From Lepidurus packardi (taxonomy: Eukaryota > Arthropoda > Branchiopoda > Notostraca > Triopsidae), in contig JAKZAN010000001.1 of the NCBI GenBank assembly GCA_023053545.1, forward strand, positions 2,934,565 to 2,998,564: a stretch of DNA of 64,000 bases, in the 5' to 3' direction. This document shows, in pieces, positions 21,503-34,700 of the stretch; within the stretch, counting starts at the first letter, position 1, and every line of letters starts with the position of its first letter. The translations under genes were made by a program, and so were the position numbers. Under the pieces are notes generated by a model, which was not told where the DNA came from, ran no database searches, and saw nothing but the letters and a program-made list of their open reading frames with translations.

Positions 21503-24500
21503 ATGAATTCTAGGAGCCCTTCCCCCGAAGCCGATGTTAATCAAGGCCCAGCGAAGGAGATTCAAGCGACAGCCGACGTTTTGCTGAAGGTTCGAAAGAA
21601 CGCAAGATGTAAACTAACGCGGGTGATTCATCGAATTGAGAACCTCATTATTAGTCGAGGTAGCCAAACCGAACTGCGCGCACGCTGTGCAAATCTCACG
21701 GAAGTCCACGAAGAATGTTCCCAAGCACATTCCGACTACACCACCCATCTTTCAGGGCAAGCCGACGAGGCGAAAGCTCAAGCGTGGATCTGTCAATTTG
21801 ACGACGCTACCAACAATTGCTTTGTCCAAATCGACGCCTATTTCCAGTCCCGTGCTAACGATGCCTCGTCTGCCTATTCCCGAAGCACGGTGGTGTCAAC
21901 ACGACGTAGTAGCCTTCTCGAAGCTGAAAGGCAAAGACGCGAGACGGAACTTCGTATGCGCCAAGCTGAGCGAGAGGTCGAGGAAAGTGCTCAGTAAATT
22001 CGAGCCCTAAAGGCATTGGAAGCCGACGCAGAGGAAAGAAGACTTCGAATTGAGCAGCAACGACGACGACGAGAACTTTCGAATCAACTGGAGAGGGAAG
22101 CCTTGCAAGTTGCCCACCTACGTCACGAAATGGAAGAGGATGAAAACCGGATCAGCCAGATCGACGAAGTACCGATAGCTTCATCTGCTGCTACACGTCA
22201 ACTGCAGATCTTTAATTCGCAGTTCCGACTCGACAGGAACGGCACTTCTCGGAGCGCTCCTCATGCTGCGACGTTGCAGCAGCATTACGTTCAAAGCGTT
22301 AGTGGTGTCGCCCCTACCCTTTTTCCACCGACTACGGAGAACCTCCGTAGACGTAGACCCGATCAACTGCCCCCAGCCCTCTCCACCTCGAACCCGGTCA
22401 GTAACGTTATCTACCCCACGGCCACGGACCCACGAAATGGAGCCGACCGAACAACCATGACCAGTTTTGCGAGCGATCAATCTCCTTCACGATGTTCTGC
22501 GTGGCCACGAAATGGGCCGGTCACCAACCCGATCCAAAGTGAATCGCCAGACGCCTGGATAGCACAGCTGGGGAAGCAACACTTACAAAACCCGTCCATT
22601 CCCTCAACGCTAGCCTATTCGTCATGGCTTTCCGGCATTATACCTAAGGTGGAGATAACACCATTCGACGGTAACCCGAAAAACTGGCCCCTCTTCATAG
22701 CCACGCTTAAAAGCTTGGTACACGACACCATGACCAACGACGCCCAACGAATCGCGATTCTGCGGCAACTGCTGACAGAGGAAGTCCGTGACGGCATAGC
22801 ACAGACGCTCCTTAGTCCAGGAATGTACAACGAGGCACTCACGGAGCTGCAAGAATCGTACGGCGATCAGCAGTTAATTACGAGATGTTATATTAAGAAT
22901 CTCCTCGATATGCCGCCTCTTAATTGCCAAGACTTCGAATCTCTCAACAAGTTCTCGCGGGGCGTTCATAGTCTCGTAAATGCTGTCATCCACTGCGGCT
23001 ACCAACATGAACTATCGTCAGCAGCCACTTTGGAACGATTGGTGGACAAACTTCCGGGAGGTCTGCGAAGCAAGTGGGGACGCTGCGTACTGAGGATGGA
23101 GCCGAAGATCCCAACTTTGGCAGATTTCGACGCCTGGATCAGAGATCTCACGAAGGCCGAAGGGAAGGTACGACACATTAGTTCTTCGACGGGACAGATC
23201 TCGGAACCTGCGACAATGAAGAAGGGCGCTAAACCAAATAAAACGAAACCGGTGAAAACCCACACCCCGACAGTCCTCGCTACGCACATAGAAACCGAAG
23301 ACTCTGGACCGAGCACGAAGTCCCCGGCTTGCGAGAAGAATCATCCGCTACCCAGCTGCGAGAAGTTCACATCGCTTACCCCGACCGAAAAATTTAATTT
23401 AGCCCAAGATAACGGTTATTGTTTCAGATGTCTAAACAAAGGACACATCAGCCGGACTTGCCAAACGCGCACCGAATGCGGTCTCGACGGTTGCAAGAGC
23501 CTTCACCACCATTTACTGCATGACGCCCCACGTGCATTCGACCGAAAGACCAAGACAAGCAGTAAAGGCGCGAGGAGCGGTCAGGAGCCTAGCGAAGGAA
23601 ACCGCAAATCCGAAGGAGGTCCGTATGTTAACACCGTCACGAGCGATGGGTCAACGAGACAGGTACTCCTCCTGGTTGTACCAGTTCAGCTGTACTCTGA
23701 AGGGAAGTCTGTTGATACCCTTGCATTACTTGACGGCGGAAGCGAGACATCCCTCATTCGAAGAGATGTAGCGTCTAAGCTTGGACTGAAAGGGAAAGGA
23801 GTCCTTATGCGGATTGGTACTTATCGAGGAAAGGACCCGGTCTCGAGAGTCACGAAGGTGGATTTCGAGCTGAAAGCTCGCGTAGGAACTGTCTCTTGCA
23901 ACGTCAGTGAGGCGCTCACCGTACCGGAAATTTGCGTTAGCAGAAGAATCGTTGACTGGCCAAACCTGAAGAAAGGGTGGCAACATCTGGCCGACTTAAA
24001 TCAACCACACATCGACACCAATGACGTGACGGTCTTGATTGGCATGGATGCCCCGAAAACCCATCGTCAACTTGATTACCGTGAACCCGAAAGCGACGAC
24101 GCGGCCCCCGTAGCCTTCAAGACTCCATTCGGGTGTTGCGCTGTTGGCGGGTTGACAACGAACAAATTTCCTTTGTCAACTCGGTGTAACCTCATTAACA
24201 CGCGACCTGCATTGAAACCCGATGACCTCGACGAGACCCTAGAAAGATTCTGGACGGTAGAGTTGCTTGGAATAGCCGCATTGAAGTACCCGACGAGCGA
24301 GGCAAATAGCCAAGCAATGAAAATGATTGAAGCTACCACGAAGCACGACGGAGAACGATATGAGATCGGACTCCCTTGGAAATCTCTTACCACTTGGCTA
24401 CCAGACAATCGAAGCTCCGCCCTTAAGCGACTTTTCACAGTTGAGCGCAGGTTCCGTCGCGATCACGACTACACTAAAAGGTATACGGCCGCGATCGAAG

Positions 24501-26555
24501 ACTACATCAAGTTGGGACATGCTGTCTTGGTGAAAATGACAAATACTATCCTTGACCCTTACCCTTGACACTCTTTTGACTCTTTTTCCTTCGGTGGTTG
24601 TCCTTCCTTCCCTTTTTGTAGAAATGCGTCGTTTTACTTACGTTGACGTATGTCCAGAACGATAGCAAAGTCAGATGATGAAGTTAGCAGTATTTTGATA
24701 GTGGTAGAGTTAAGAAGCAAATACATTGGTAAATGATTTTGGTAAAGCCATCCTGTTGTCTGCTCTTCTACCACACAACGCAGGACATTTATTCGTGACA
24801 CATGCCAAGAAGTTAAGCCTTGATGAGCTCAAAGGAGTACCGGGCCGAGTTTGGTATTTACCTCACCATGGGATGACGAACCAAAACAAACCGGGAAAAG
24901 TGAGGATTGTATTTGATGCTTCCAGCGTATTTAATGGCTCCTCCCTCAACTCGAGTCTATTACAAGGACCTGAATTTCTTCTAAATCTCGTTGGTCTTCT
25001 AATCCGGTTCCGCGAACATCCAATCGCTGTATCTTCAGATATCGAGAAGATGTTTAATTAGGTCCGAGTAAAGCCAGAAGACCAAGATGCCTTACGTTTT
25101 CTCTGGAGACGTCCCGGAGAACAGGCTGCTCCTCACACCTACAGAATGAGCGTCCAAATATTTGAGTGCGATCTCATCCCCAGCCGTATGTATGTACGCT
25201 CTCCGGCGGACTGCCAAAGACTTCGGAGATGGACGACCGGACCTTGCTCGGAAGGTGGAGACGCAATTCTACGTAGACAACTTTCTCGACTCCATGGAGT
25301 CAGAAGCAGAAGCTGAAGAAATCTGTCAAGCTTTAACCAACCTCCTGGCCCGCCGAGGTTTCCGGTTGACCAAGTGGCTCTCTGGGTCCCGAAACGTAAT
25401 GGCGGCTCTTCCGGCAGGCGAGCGAGTAAGCCCGAGCTTGAACATCGACCTGGATGACTTACCGATTGAACGTACCCTGGGAGTTCTGTGGAACGCTGAG
25501 AAGGACACGTTTATGTTTCGAATGTTCGTCGACAAATCCGTTACTACTAAACGAGGAGTTCTTCGGGCGGTCGCTAGCATCTTCGATCCACTAGGTTTTT
25601 TTTAGCACCGGTGATCCTAATCGCTAAAGCTCTTATGCAAGAAATTTGGCGCGAACGTTTAGATTAGGTCCAACAACTGTCGACACCGATTCAGAAGGCA
25701 TGGAATGATTGGGTCTCTGATCTCGCAGCATTAGAATCCCTAATGATCCCTCGTTTTCTAAGAAGCAGCCAAGTTTGCCCTTCATCTTTTCAGATCCGTA
25801 CCTTTTGTGATGCCTCGGAAGCCGGCTATGGTGCAGTTACCTACTTACGCTGTGACTACTCATCTGGTCTAGTTTCCGTGTTCCTCGTCGTAGCGACAAC
25901 CCGCGTGGCGCCAGTAAAACAGCTCACGATTCCGAGACTTGAGCTCCTTTGTGCTCTTATAGCTGCGAGACTGACTTCGATGGTTATCTGCGATCTAAGA
26001 ACCAAACCGAAGAAGGCCCACTTGTGGACAGACCCGACAACAGTCATCAAGTGGATAAATTCAAGAACGTGCCGGTTTATGACGTTCGTAGCGAATCGGA
26101 TTGGCGAAATTTTGGAGTTAACCAACCGACGCCATTGGAGGCATGTTCCAGGCGAAGCCAATCCAGCCGACATGTGTAGCAGAGGAGTGACCGCTACCAA
26201 TTTATTCAACAGCTGGAAATGGTTCCATGGCCCCGAATTCTTAACACTACCGCCCGAGCAATGGCCGAATTCTGAAGAAGGTAACGAGCCTGCATCCGAC
26301 GATCCCGACGTTCTACCTTCGAAATGGGTCGGCCTTCTGACTGAGGTAGTTGATCCGATCCACGACCTTTTTGCTCGTACAAGCAGTCTAGGTCTTTTTA
26401 CCTCCTAGTCTAGGGCTTTAAATCTCCGTTTCACAACACAGGTATTGATTTCTTCGGACCGCTATTTGTAGTCAAACATCGAAGGAACCACAAGCGCTAT
26501 GGGTGTTTATTCACATGCTTAGTCACTAGAGCCGTGCATATCGAAATATCGACGA
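21503..26555 (+). pseudogene. BEL-C gag-pol, multiply broken
   Basis: ATG 21503. In one frame: a charged coiled coil (about 21920-22150, interrupted by TAA 21995-21997), capsid core (FDGNPKNWPLFIATLKSLVH), zinc knuckle CFRCLNKGHISRTC and aspartic protease LLDGGSETSLI. After the 254-bp insertion the same host frame resumes: VWYLPHHGMTNQNKPGKVR, IVFDAS, a TAG at 25059-25061 (Q in related elements), a frameshift near 25160, RT catalytic YVDNFLDS, a frameshift in the T8 run near 25598, a TAG near 25664, RNase H CDASEAGYGAV and the fragmentary integrase [10 protein letters not shown]...[12 protein letters not shown]. One gag-pol polyprotein in origin, long inactive. Confidence 0.9.
24542..24795. 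mobile_element. Unidentified 254-bp insertion with 5-bp duplication in BEL-C
   Basis: Precisely interrupts pol between codons ATG ACA and CAT GCC. TGACA is duplicated at 24537-24541 and 24796-24800, and removal of one copy plus the insert restores the reading frame. The ends (AATACTATCC / TTTATTCG) show no inverted repeat, no TG...CA and no A-tail. The left end has CTTGACCCTTACCCTTGAC-like short repeats. Family unknown. Confidence 0.75.
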
Positions 26556-27053
26556 CACAAGTCGTCAAACGTGCCCGAAAACCCCCAAGAATACCCGAAG
26601 TTGACGTCCCTACCCCCGCTAATGTAGGAGTCACCAACAGCAATGTTAACAAAGCTATCCCAAGGCCCCATCAAGAGTACGAAAATGTACTGGTAATTCA
26701 ACAGCAAGACGTCTCAAAACGGAAACTTACAGTCGCAAGGAGAGACCTGTTAACTATTGTCGAGCAAGATATAAAAGAGAAAAACCCTAGAGCCCCAACC
26801 CCTATCCTAGTCAACAAATCACCAGCTGGCAATCTGTTTCTAACCTTTAAAAATGCAAATGAAATGATGGAAACTGGAAATCTTTTAAAAGAAACTACAC
26901 TTTCCCAACTCGGATCCGCAAAGACTGTCGTGAGACAACGTAACCGGAAGATAGTTATTCACCAACTTCCTCGCGACCTCGACTTGAACACTATTTGTAC
27001 CCATATGTCAGAGAAAAACTCAGCACTCGGCGTACATTTTGTAGCAGACCAAG
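26556..27053 (+). pseudogene. LINE-C ORF1 fragment
   Basis: Homologous to ORF1 of LINE-B and [42 protein letters not shown], then [12 protein letters not shown]. Open for about 165 codons. The zinc knuckles and ORF2 are missing, because a hAT-like element follows and the sequence beyond it is unrelated. Confidence 0.85.
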
Positions 27054-27894
27054 CAGGCCCGTACCCAGGATTTTTTTTCGGGGGGGTTTTAACCCGAGAA
27101 CTTGAAATCCTATTTTTTTCGTGTACCATCTTAATCTATCAAGTTTTCCATATAGAATGTAGAGAGTTAGACGATAACTATATACACATAAAGTTAATTT
27201 TCACATTCAAACTAGCGAGAGTTTTTTTGTCGACGTTTAGCTTGCCACTGTGACGTTGGTTCATGTTACACCTTACGGAGGTAATATCCGGTTGGTTTCA
27301 TCGTATTTAACCCGTGTCCCACCTTTACTGCCTTAGGTAGGAAGTAAGATTTGATGTCTACTTTGCGCTTCATAACTCAACCTGTGAAATGATCACAGAC
27401 CTAAACTGAGGTAACGAATCGAGAAACTAGCGAATACGACCTAACACGCTAAGCTTGTTGTCTGGGAAGTCTCAGATATGAAACTGAGCTAGCTTGACTT
27501 CGACCACGTTTAAAAACTCCCGTTTAAAAACTCCTTTCTGCAAGACAGGAAGGGGATAACACGGGGGAAAGAAAAAGTTACAAAAATGTTACTTGTGGGG
27601 GAGAAACAGCGAAGGCCCGAAGGAACGCAACGCAAAAAGAACATATGAAGGTTTCTCCAGCTCGCCTTCCTTTGCACAGCTTTCGGGTAAGGAAAGGGCA
27701 AAGGGGGATACGAAAAAGGAGAAAAGTTATCGCGTTGTTCGAGCTTCAAAACAGTCAAACAAAACCAAAGCTCCATTCGAATTAAACTTCTCAAGTACCA
27801 TATGCTAGAAAAACGTATATTTTTCATTTGCGGAAACATTTCGGGGGGGTTTAAACCTCCCGAACCCCCCCCCCCCCCCCTGGGTACGGGCCTG
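27054..27894. mobile_element. hAT-like non-autonomous element
   Basis: 841 bp with inverted ends CAGGCCCGTACCCAGG...CCTGGGTACGGGCCTG and internal G/C runs near both ends, a style common in hAT elements. No transposase-like frame. The 8 bases on each side (AGACCAAG and CCACAAAC) are not a duplication, and the flanks belong to different elements (LINE-C and Gypsy-A). Confidence 0.65.
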
Positions 27895-28505
27895 CCACAA
27901 ACCCTTGATCCCCATATTGAAGCTCACATAGGAGACATATTGAAAGTCTCCTTCACTCTCGCTGAACAGAAGCTAAGCCAATTCCGAAAAGAGCTAGCGT
28001 ATGACCCACAAACCGCGCAAACAATGCAATATGTCACACATGGGTGGCCTAAGATAATCAGCGAAACCGACGAGGTGTACCCTTACTGGAAGGTAACAGG
28101 GGATCTCACTATTAAGGACAATCTTCTTCTCAAGAACAACCGCTTGATTGTCCCGAAAAGAATGAGACGAGAAGTGTTGACTACTCTTCATCAAGGACAT
28201 CAGGGAATGGAAAAGATGAAGAGACGAGCAAGACAGGCAGTGTGCTGGCCGAATATGAACTCTTCCATTGAAATGTTAGTAGCCAAATGTGCCAAATGCC
28301 AAGAATTGAGGAGCTCTAACAGAGTTGAACCCCTCAAACCGCACCCACTACCACTGAAACCTTGGCAGAAAATCGGAGCGGACCTGTTTCAGTATAGAAA
28401 ATACTATTATCTTGTTTTGGTAGATTACTTTTCGAACTATGTGGACTTGTACCGGTTCAAGACCCCAGGAAGCAAAGAAATTATCGAGATTATCGAGAAA
28501 TTAGA
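27895..28505 (+). pseudogene. Gypsy-A pol fragment (integrase N-terminus)
   Basis: Open frame showing the spacer and H2C2 zinc-binding part of a Ty3/Gypsy integrase: YPYWKVTGDLTIKDNLLLKN, LIVPKRMRREVLTTLHQGHQ, C-A-K-C-Q-E-L, then the start of the rve core (WQKIGADLF..YYLVLVDYFS). It breaks off inside the core, where Gypsy-B begins at about 28506. Confidence 0.85.
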
Positions 28506-30463
28506 CGAGATTATCTTCTTCTCCCATCCTCCAACATTTTCGAGACGATCTGAGCTGTGAGAGCCACACAGACGCCAGTTATGGTGGGCTTGGCGCAGCG
28601 CTTATTCAGAAGGACGGGACGACAGAACACACCGTGGCGTTCATCAGCCGAAGATTGACCGATCCTGAGAGCCACTATCACAGCAACGAGTTAGAAATGT
28701 TGGCGGTTGTCTGGTCGATTGAGAAGTTCCGCCATTATATTTATGGACGCCCATTCCTGGTTGTCACGGATAACACTGCCGTCGCATGGCTCCACACCAA
28801 ACAAGAGACGAACGCAAAGTTTGGCCGCTGGATCATGAGTCTAACGGAACACGAAATCCGCTTCATCCACAGGAAGGGTAAGCTTAACGTGGTAGCCAAC
28901 GCTCTTTCTCGCAACAGCAATAGGATCCCTGAAGAAACGGATGTACGCCCCGAATTGTACATCTCCGTGCTTGCTGATGCTGCTGTCCGGCGCAATGACT
29001 TCATCTTGGCCCAACGAGCAGATCCTGAAATTAGCAGACTGATTGAGAAACTGGAAGAACTGGAGAAGGAAGAAAGACCCTGTGAAGAAGGTTACCACTA
29101 ACCCTGAATTGCTTACCTTCCGGGTGATCAACGGTGGCCTGTATCGAAGAAACGGACATCACGGACGGAAGTTGGTAGTCCCTCGCCCAATGAGAAGACC
29201 TGTACTGGAGGCGTGTCACGCGGGCGCCACCGGAGGGCACTTCGGAGTTAGCAAGACGTTAGCTCGGCTACAAGAACGGTATTGGTGGGTCCATCAGCGC
29301 AAACACGTCAAGCTTTTTGTTGGTGCTTGTGGCCATTGCCAGCGTCACAAACAGCCGCCTGGAATGCCTTTCGGGTTCCTCCAACCTACCGAAGCGGCAC
29401 AACGACCATTTGCCATATTGGGAATTGATCACGTGGGACCACTTCCGAAAACCCCACGAGGTAATCGACATCTCCTGGTCTACATAGACTACTGTACCAG
29501 GTGGGTCGAAGCAGAAGCCGTACCGGATACGTCTGCCCTCGTTGTAAAAGACTTCCTGGCGAACCACATTATCTGGCGACATTCAATTCCAATTAAGTTA
29601 ATCAGCGACCGTGGGACAGGATTCACGGCTCAAGTACTTGAAGATGCTTTAGAACAGTTGGGGATTAACCATCCAATGGCTGCAGCATGCCATCCTCAAA
29701 CGAACGGGTTGTGTGAGCGAATGAATCGTACCTTAAAAGAAGTGTTGGCCGCATATGTAGACGGAACACAAATCACGTGGGATTTAGTACTCCAGCAAGC
29801 AGTATTCGCGACTAACACGGCACGCCAGGAGAGTACGGGATATAGCCCATTTGAATTAGTGTACGGTCGGTTGCCAAATTGGTCCGAAGACGTTGAGTAT
29901 CCCTGGCCCGTGGAAGCTCCGGAGTCGTACGAAGACTTTATAGATCGTGTGGAACATACTAGACGGCATGCTATGGAACAATCGGTTCGGCGCAAGTTAG
30001 GACAAAAACGAAATTACGATAAGCGACGATGTAGGCCACAAAAATACCAGATTGACGATTTAGTTTTGGTGCGACGACAGTTCGGATCGCGGGGAAATCT
30101 TCAAAACTTATGCCGAAATACATCGGTCCATTTCGTATCGCCAGGCAACTAACAGAGGTTACCTATCGCATTGAGGACCCCTCCGGCTTGCATTCCAAGA
30201 AACGCTGGCGTGTGTTTCCGGCACACATTTCCCAACTAAAACCTTACCGAGAAGGTTATTACAGCGGCGACAGCGAAAGCCCGAAAGATGATGCCGATGA
30301 CAGAGATTGCGAGAGCTCAGAGGGTGAGGCGGCGAACAAGTTAGAAGAAGAGCCTTTGACCGTCCTGGAAGGCATGATGGAAAACGAAGTTCCGAAGAGT
30401 CGCTATCTACGGCGAATTGTTAGACCTCCTGATAAGCTGACTGATTATGTTACCAACCTTTAG
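28506..30463 (+). pseudogene. Gypsy-B pol, RNase H to integrase, two frameshifts
   Basis: RNase H HTDASYGGLGAAL and NVVANALSRN; integrase zinc region HAGATGGHFGVSKT and CGHCQRHK; rve core LGIDHVGPLPKTP, DYCTRWVEAEAVPD, SDRGTGFTAQ and HPQTNGLCERMNR. A C-terminal beta-rich tail follows (MPKYIGPFRIARQL, YRIEDPSG). Frames change near 29085 and 30105. Related to Gypsy-C pol but clearly diverged. The 5' half is missing. Confidence 0.88.
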
Positions 30464-30600
30464 AGAATATGTGTGATTTTGTACGCGCTTTATTTACCTG
30501 CCAGTTCCTAAATTGCCTGTGATTATTTGAATGACTTGTGTATGCAAAATTATTTAATGAAGAAACATGCAAACAAACCACTCGAGGACGAGTGGTGGTG

Positions 30601-30616
30601 GTCAGGAAAGGCCGAG
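30601..30616 (+). promoter_or_regulatory. Gypsy-B polypurine tract
   Basis: GTCAGGAAAGGCCGAG directly before the 3' LTR. The same 16 bases precede the Gypsy-C 3' LTR on the minus strand. It would prime plus-strand DNA synthesis. Confidence 0.7.
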
Positions 30617-30880
30617 TGTAGCGGCAGATGGCGTGCGAGAGGCAAGGAGAACACCTGCGAAAGGCCAAGAGGGAGTCAGAGAGAGAGTGAGCGAGAGGAA
30701 AAGCGCGCGAGTGTAAAAGACGGAGTTACCGTTTTGATCGTTGTAGAAGCCCCGAGCTAAATCCCCACTTTAAATAAACTATCCTATCTAAATTAAATTA
30801 AAACTGTGTACACCTTTTTCCCAGGCCAGTTTCTCCTTTTTAGTGTGAAATCCGTTAGTGTAAATCACAAATTTACGCTA
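30617..30880 (+). repeat. Gypsy-B 3' LTR
   Basis: 264 bp with inverted ends TGTAGCG...CGCTACA, after the polypurine tract. Its right border abuts cytb of NUMT-B. The matching 5' LTR is not in the window. Confidence 0.75.
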
Positions 30881-31446
30881 CAATAGGTAAAGTGCTTAAA
30901 ATTAGGATGGATATTATTAAAGCAATAACCCCCCTAATTTATTAGGGATAGATCGAAGAATGGCATATGCAAATTAAAAATATCATTCAGGTTGAATGTG
31001 GGCTGGAGTGACTAAGTGGTTTGCTGGGATGAAGTTGTCGGGGTCCCCCAAGAGATATGGTTCTAATAAACTAAGAATTACTAAAAGTATTAATATAATT
31101 ATAAATCCTACTAAGTCCCTGATTCTGAAATAAGGGTGGAATGGAATTTTATCTATATCTCTGGCCACTCCAATAGGGTTATTTGATACTGTTTGATGTA
31201 AAAATAGTAAGTGGATTATAGTAATTGCCACAATAAGGAAAGGGAGTAAAAAATGGATTGTAAAAAAAATCGAGTTAATGTAGGGTTGTCGACTGCAAAT
31301 CGACCTCAAATTCATTGGACAATATTGTCTCCTACATAGGGAATAGCTGACACTAGGTTGGTGATTACTGTTGCCCCTCAAAAAGATATTTGTCCTCATG
31401 GTAGAACATAACCTATAAATGCGGCCCCTATAACTAATAATAAGAG

Positions 31447-31637
31447 TGTGGCACGCTCACTAAGTACACGTGATATTAAATTAAAGGAAACCAGCGGTCG
31501 TGTATTGTTAAACACTCAGGACGTCCAACCCAGACCAGCGCCGCCTTCCCCCTCGAATATCAGTATATTGCCCCGTTACCGACTGTCCTGCCCTCTAGGG
31601 ACGGCGAGCGATACCGGGTCCAGGGCGAGCCGTCACA
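31447..31637 (-). repeat. Gypsy-C 3' LTR
   Basis: TGTGGC...CGTCACA as written on the plus strand. Preceded on the minus strand by the polypurine tract GTCAGGAAAGGCCGAG at 31638-31653. Confidence 0.93.
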
Positions 31638-31794
31638 CTCGGCCTTTCCTGACCGACCTTGCCGCCCTCGGCAACTATATTAAACCATTCTCAAGGGGTA
31701 ACAACAAATCATGAATCACAGGGTAACGACAATTGCTTTAACATTTATGACGATAGCAGCCACTTGGAACAAGAAACGAAATGAAAGGAACTAA

Positions 31795-34700
31795 TTATGA
31801 GGTGTCGTACGCGCTTAAGTGCTTGGGTCGTCTGATTGCACGCCCAACACGGGTGAATGCGGATGGAGATAAGGGGGCCGCCACTACGGTAGCATTTCCA
31901 TCCGGAGGATCGGCATTTGTCCTACTACCCTCCTTTTCGCTAGAGGAGCTACTTTCGCTGGAGGTACTACTTTGGTAACCAGCCCGGAAGAGTTTCATCT
32001 GGCTGACGTGGGCTGGAAAGAGGCGGTATATACGACGAGTACATCTTCCAGGGAGGTCACCGACTTGATAAGTCACCGGAGTTAGGGGTTTCAGTACACG
32101 GAAGGGGCCCCGAAACCTGGGCTGGAATTTTCGAATCCTTTTGCCCCCACAACGTGGACGGGACACGAAGACTAAGTCACCTGGCTGATAGCAAGGAGCA
32201 GGTTTACGGCGTTGATTGTATTGGCGAGTCTGACGGGCTTGCGCTTGTCGGGTGCGCTGTGAGGCGATACCCCGAATCGATTGTACGTATTCGTGAAACT
32301 CGGCATAACTTACCGCGGCCTCCGCCGGCCAAGGGTATTGCGTGTGTTCTGGCAACACGGGAGCACGACCGTAAATGAGTTCGAAAGGCGAATATCGGGT
32401 GGTCTCTTGTTCTGCGGTATTTATAGCGAAGACCGCATGCGGTAAGAATAAATCCCAATCCTCTTCGTGTGGACCCACGCAAAGGGCAATGGTTCTCGCC
32501 AAGGTTTGGTTTGTCCGCTCACAGAGCCCGTTTGTCTGCGGATGATACGCGGAAGACATAGCATGTCGGATACCCAACTGGATTAACACCTCCTCGAAGA
32601 GCTGAGCCGTGAACGCTGTACCACGATCGCTGATTAATTTCTCTGGGGCGCCATGCCGGAAAATAACATGCCGTAGAAACTCAGCCGCTACCGCCGCGGT
32701 CGTATCGGGGACGGCCGATGCCTCCACCCATCGAGTGTTGTAGTCTACTAGGACTATAAGGTGTTTATTTCCCCGGCAAGTCTCCTGGAGAGGACCGACG
32801 TGGTCGATTCCCACGGTGTTAAACGGGATTGATGGATTTGGTATTGGTTGCAGTAAACCGTGTTGTTTACCAGTTGGTAACTTGTGGATTTGACATGGGA
32901 AACAGCTCCTGACGAATAGTTGGACATGACGGGCCATTCGGGGCCACCAAAATCGTAATTGTAGTTTAGCTAAGGTCTTCCGTTCGCCGAAATGACAGCC
33001 CGACAACCCGGTATGGTTTTCTTCCAGAGTTTTCCGCCGCATCGATCTCGGTACCACGAGAAGGTATCGACGACCAGGACCAAGGGCCCGCCGATATAGA
33101 ACGCCGTCTTTGATTTTAAACTGAGTAGTCACGGTCGCAGGGGGGTTAGGACTTTCCAACAGTCCGATCCAACTTTTCAACATGGGATCGCTTCTTTGTT
33201 GTATCAGCATCGCATCGGTTTTCGTACTAATTACCGCTATTAGTTGAGTCGGATGATCGGTTGACACCGACTCCTTGATGGACATAGGGACACGAGACAA
33301 AGCGTCGGCTACTACGTTCTTGGTCCCACGCAAGTGAACAATGTCGAATTGATATTCCTGTAACGCCAGGACCCATCTGGCAAATTTCCCATTCAGATTC
33401 CGCTTTTTAAACAGCCACGTCGTGGCGGTATTATCCGTTTCAAGTTGGAACCGCTGGCCAAGGAGATATGGTCGACATTTCTGCACGGCCCAAACTACGG
33501 CCAAGCACTCCAATTCGTTGGAATGCCACTTCTTTTCCTGGGGGGTTAGTCGACGACTACAGTAGCTAACGACTCGTTCACAACCGTCTATCACCTGCGC
33601 TAACACAGCACCAAGGCCTTCGCCACTAGCGTCAGTACGCAGGATGGTAACCGCGTCTTCATGGAAATGTGCGAGCGTAGGGGCGTGACTTAGAGCTTGA
33701 ATGAGATTCAAAAAGGCTTCTTCTTGTAGCAGATCCCATTTCCACAATGCATTCTTCTTTAGCAGCGAGGTAAGCGGACTAGATACTGCGGCAAAGTTAT
33801 CTATGAACCGCCTATAGTAGGAGGATAATCCGAGAAACGCACGGACTTCACGCAAGTTCCGGGAACTCGGGTAATCCAGAAGGGCTTCTATCTTCGCTGG
33901 GTCTGGGCGTATCCCCTCCCGGTCAAGCAGATGACCCAAGTAGACAGTGGCATGACTCCCAAACAGACATTTCTTGGGATTCAGACGCAACCCGGATGGT
34001 TGGAGGACTTGAAGGACAGCCTGTAGTCTTTTCAAATGTTCCGGGAAGTCCTTCGAATATATTAACACATCATCCAGGTAAACTAGACACGTCTCCCATT
34101 TGAGACGCCCCAAGATTCGGTCAAGCAGACGTTGGAACGAAGCAGGGGCATTGCAAAGCCCGAAAGGCATTCGACGGAACTGAAAAAGGCCATCGGGGGT
34201 ATTAAAAGCAGTCTTCTCCCTATCGGTGGGTTCTATTTCTAGTTGCCAATATCCACGGTACAAATCCAAGGTCGTGAAATACTGGGAACCCGCGAGTTGA
34301 TCGAGGACATCATCAACACGTGGCAAGGGATATATATCCTTGCGCGTCACATCGTTAAGTCGACGATAATCGACGCAAAACCGGGGCGTGCCATCCTTTT
34401 TACGGACTAGGACTACAGGGAACCCCCAGGGACTATTAGAGGGCTCGACGACGCCCATCTTCAACATTTCGTCTACTTCGTTCTGGATGATCTCTCTCTC
34501 CACACGGGCAGCTCGACGAAGAGGGACATGGATCGGACGCGCATCTCCAGTTTCTATGCAATGGGTTATCGTGTTGCACTTTCCCAGTCCGTGTTTCGAC
34601 GCCGCAAAACAATCCTTGTGTTTCGCCAACAAGGAGTACATTTCCTTCTTTTGAGGGGGTGTCAACTGTACACCAAGCTGGCACATATCGCTGACTTCTT

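Larger units (their letters stand above)
21144..26555 (+). mobile_element. BEL-C, decayed BEL/Pao retrotransposon
   Basis: 5' LTR, PBS, gag-pol and a truncated integrase on the plus strand. Inserted in Copia on the left and cut on the right by LINE-C ORF1. No 3' LTR. Carries a 254-bp insertion (24542-24795) and an internal deletion between RNase H and integrase (about 26408). Confidence 0.9.

Noticed and set aside
21995-21997. Programmed read-through stop in BEL-C gag
   Set aside because: It lies within the gag coiled coil rather than at a gag/pol border, and the element has many other lesions. Ordinary decay is simpler.
30527-30760. 77-codon Arg/Glu-rich frame
   Set aside because: It lies across the polypurine tract and 3' LTR of Gypsy-B. 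Non-coding.
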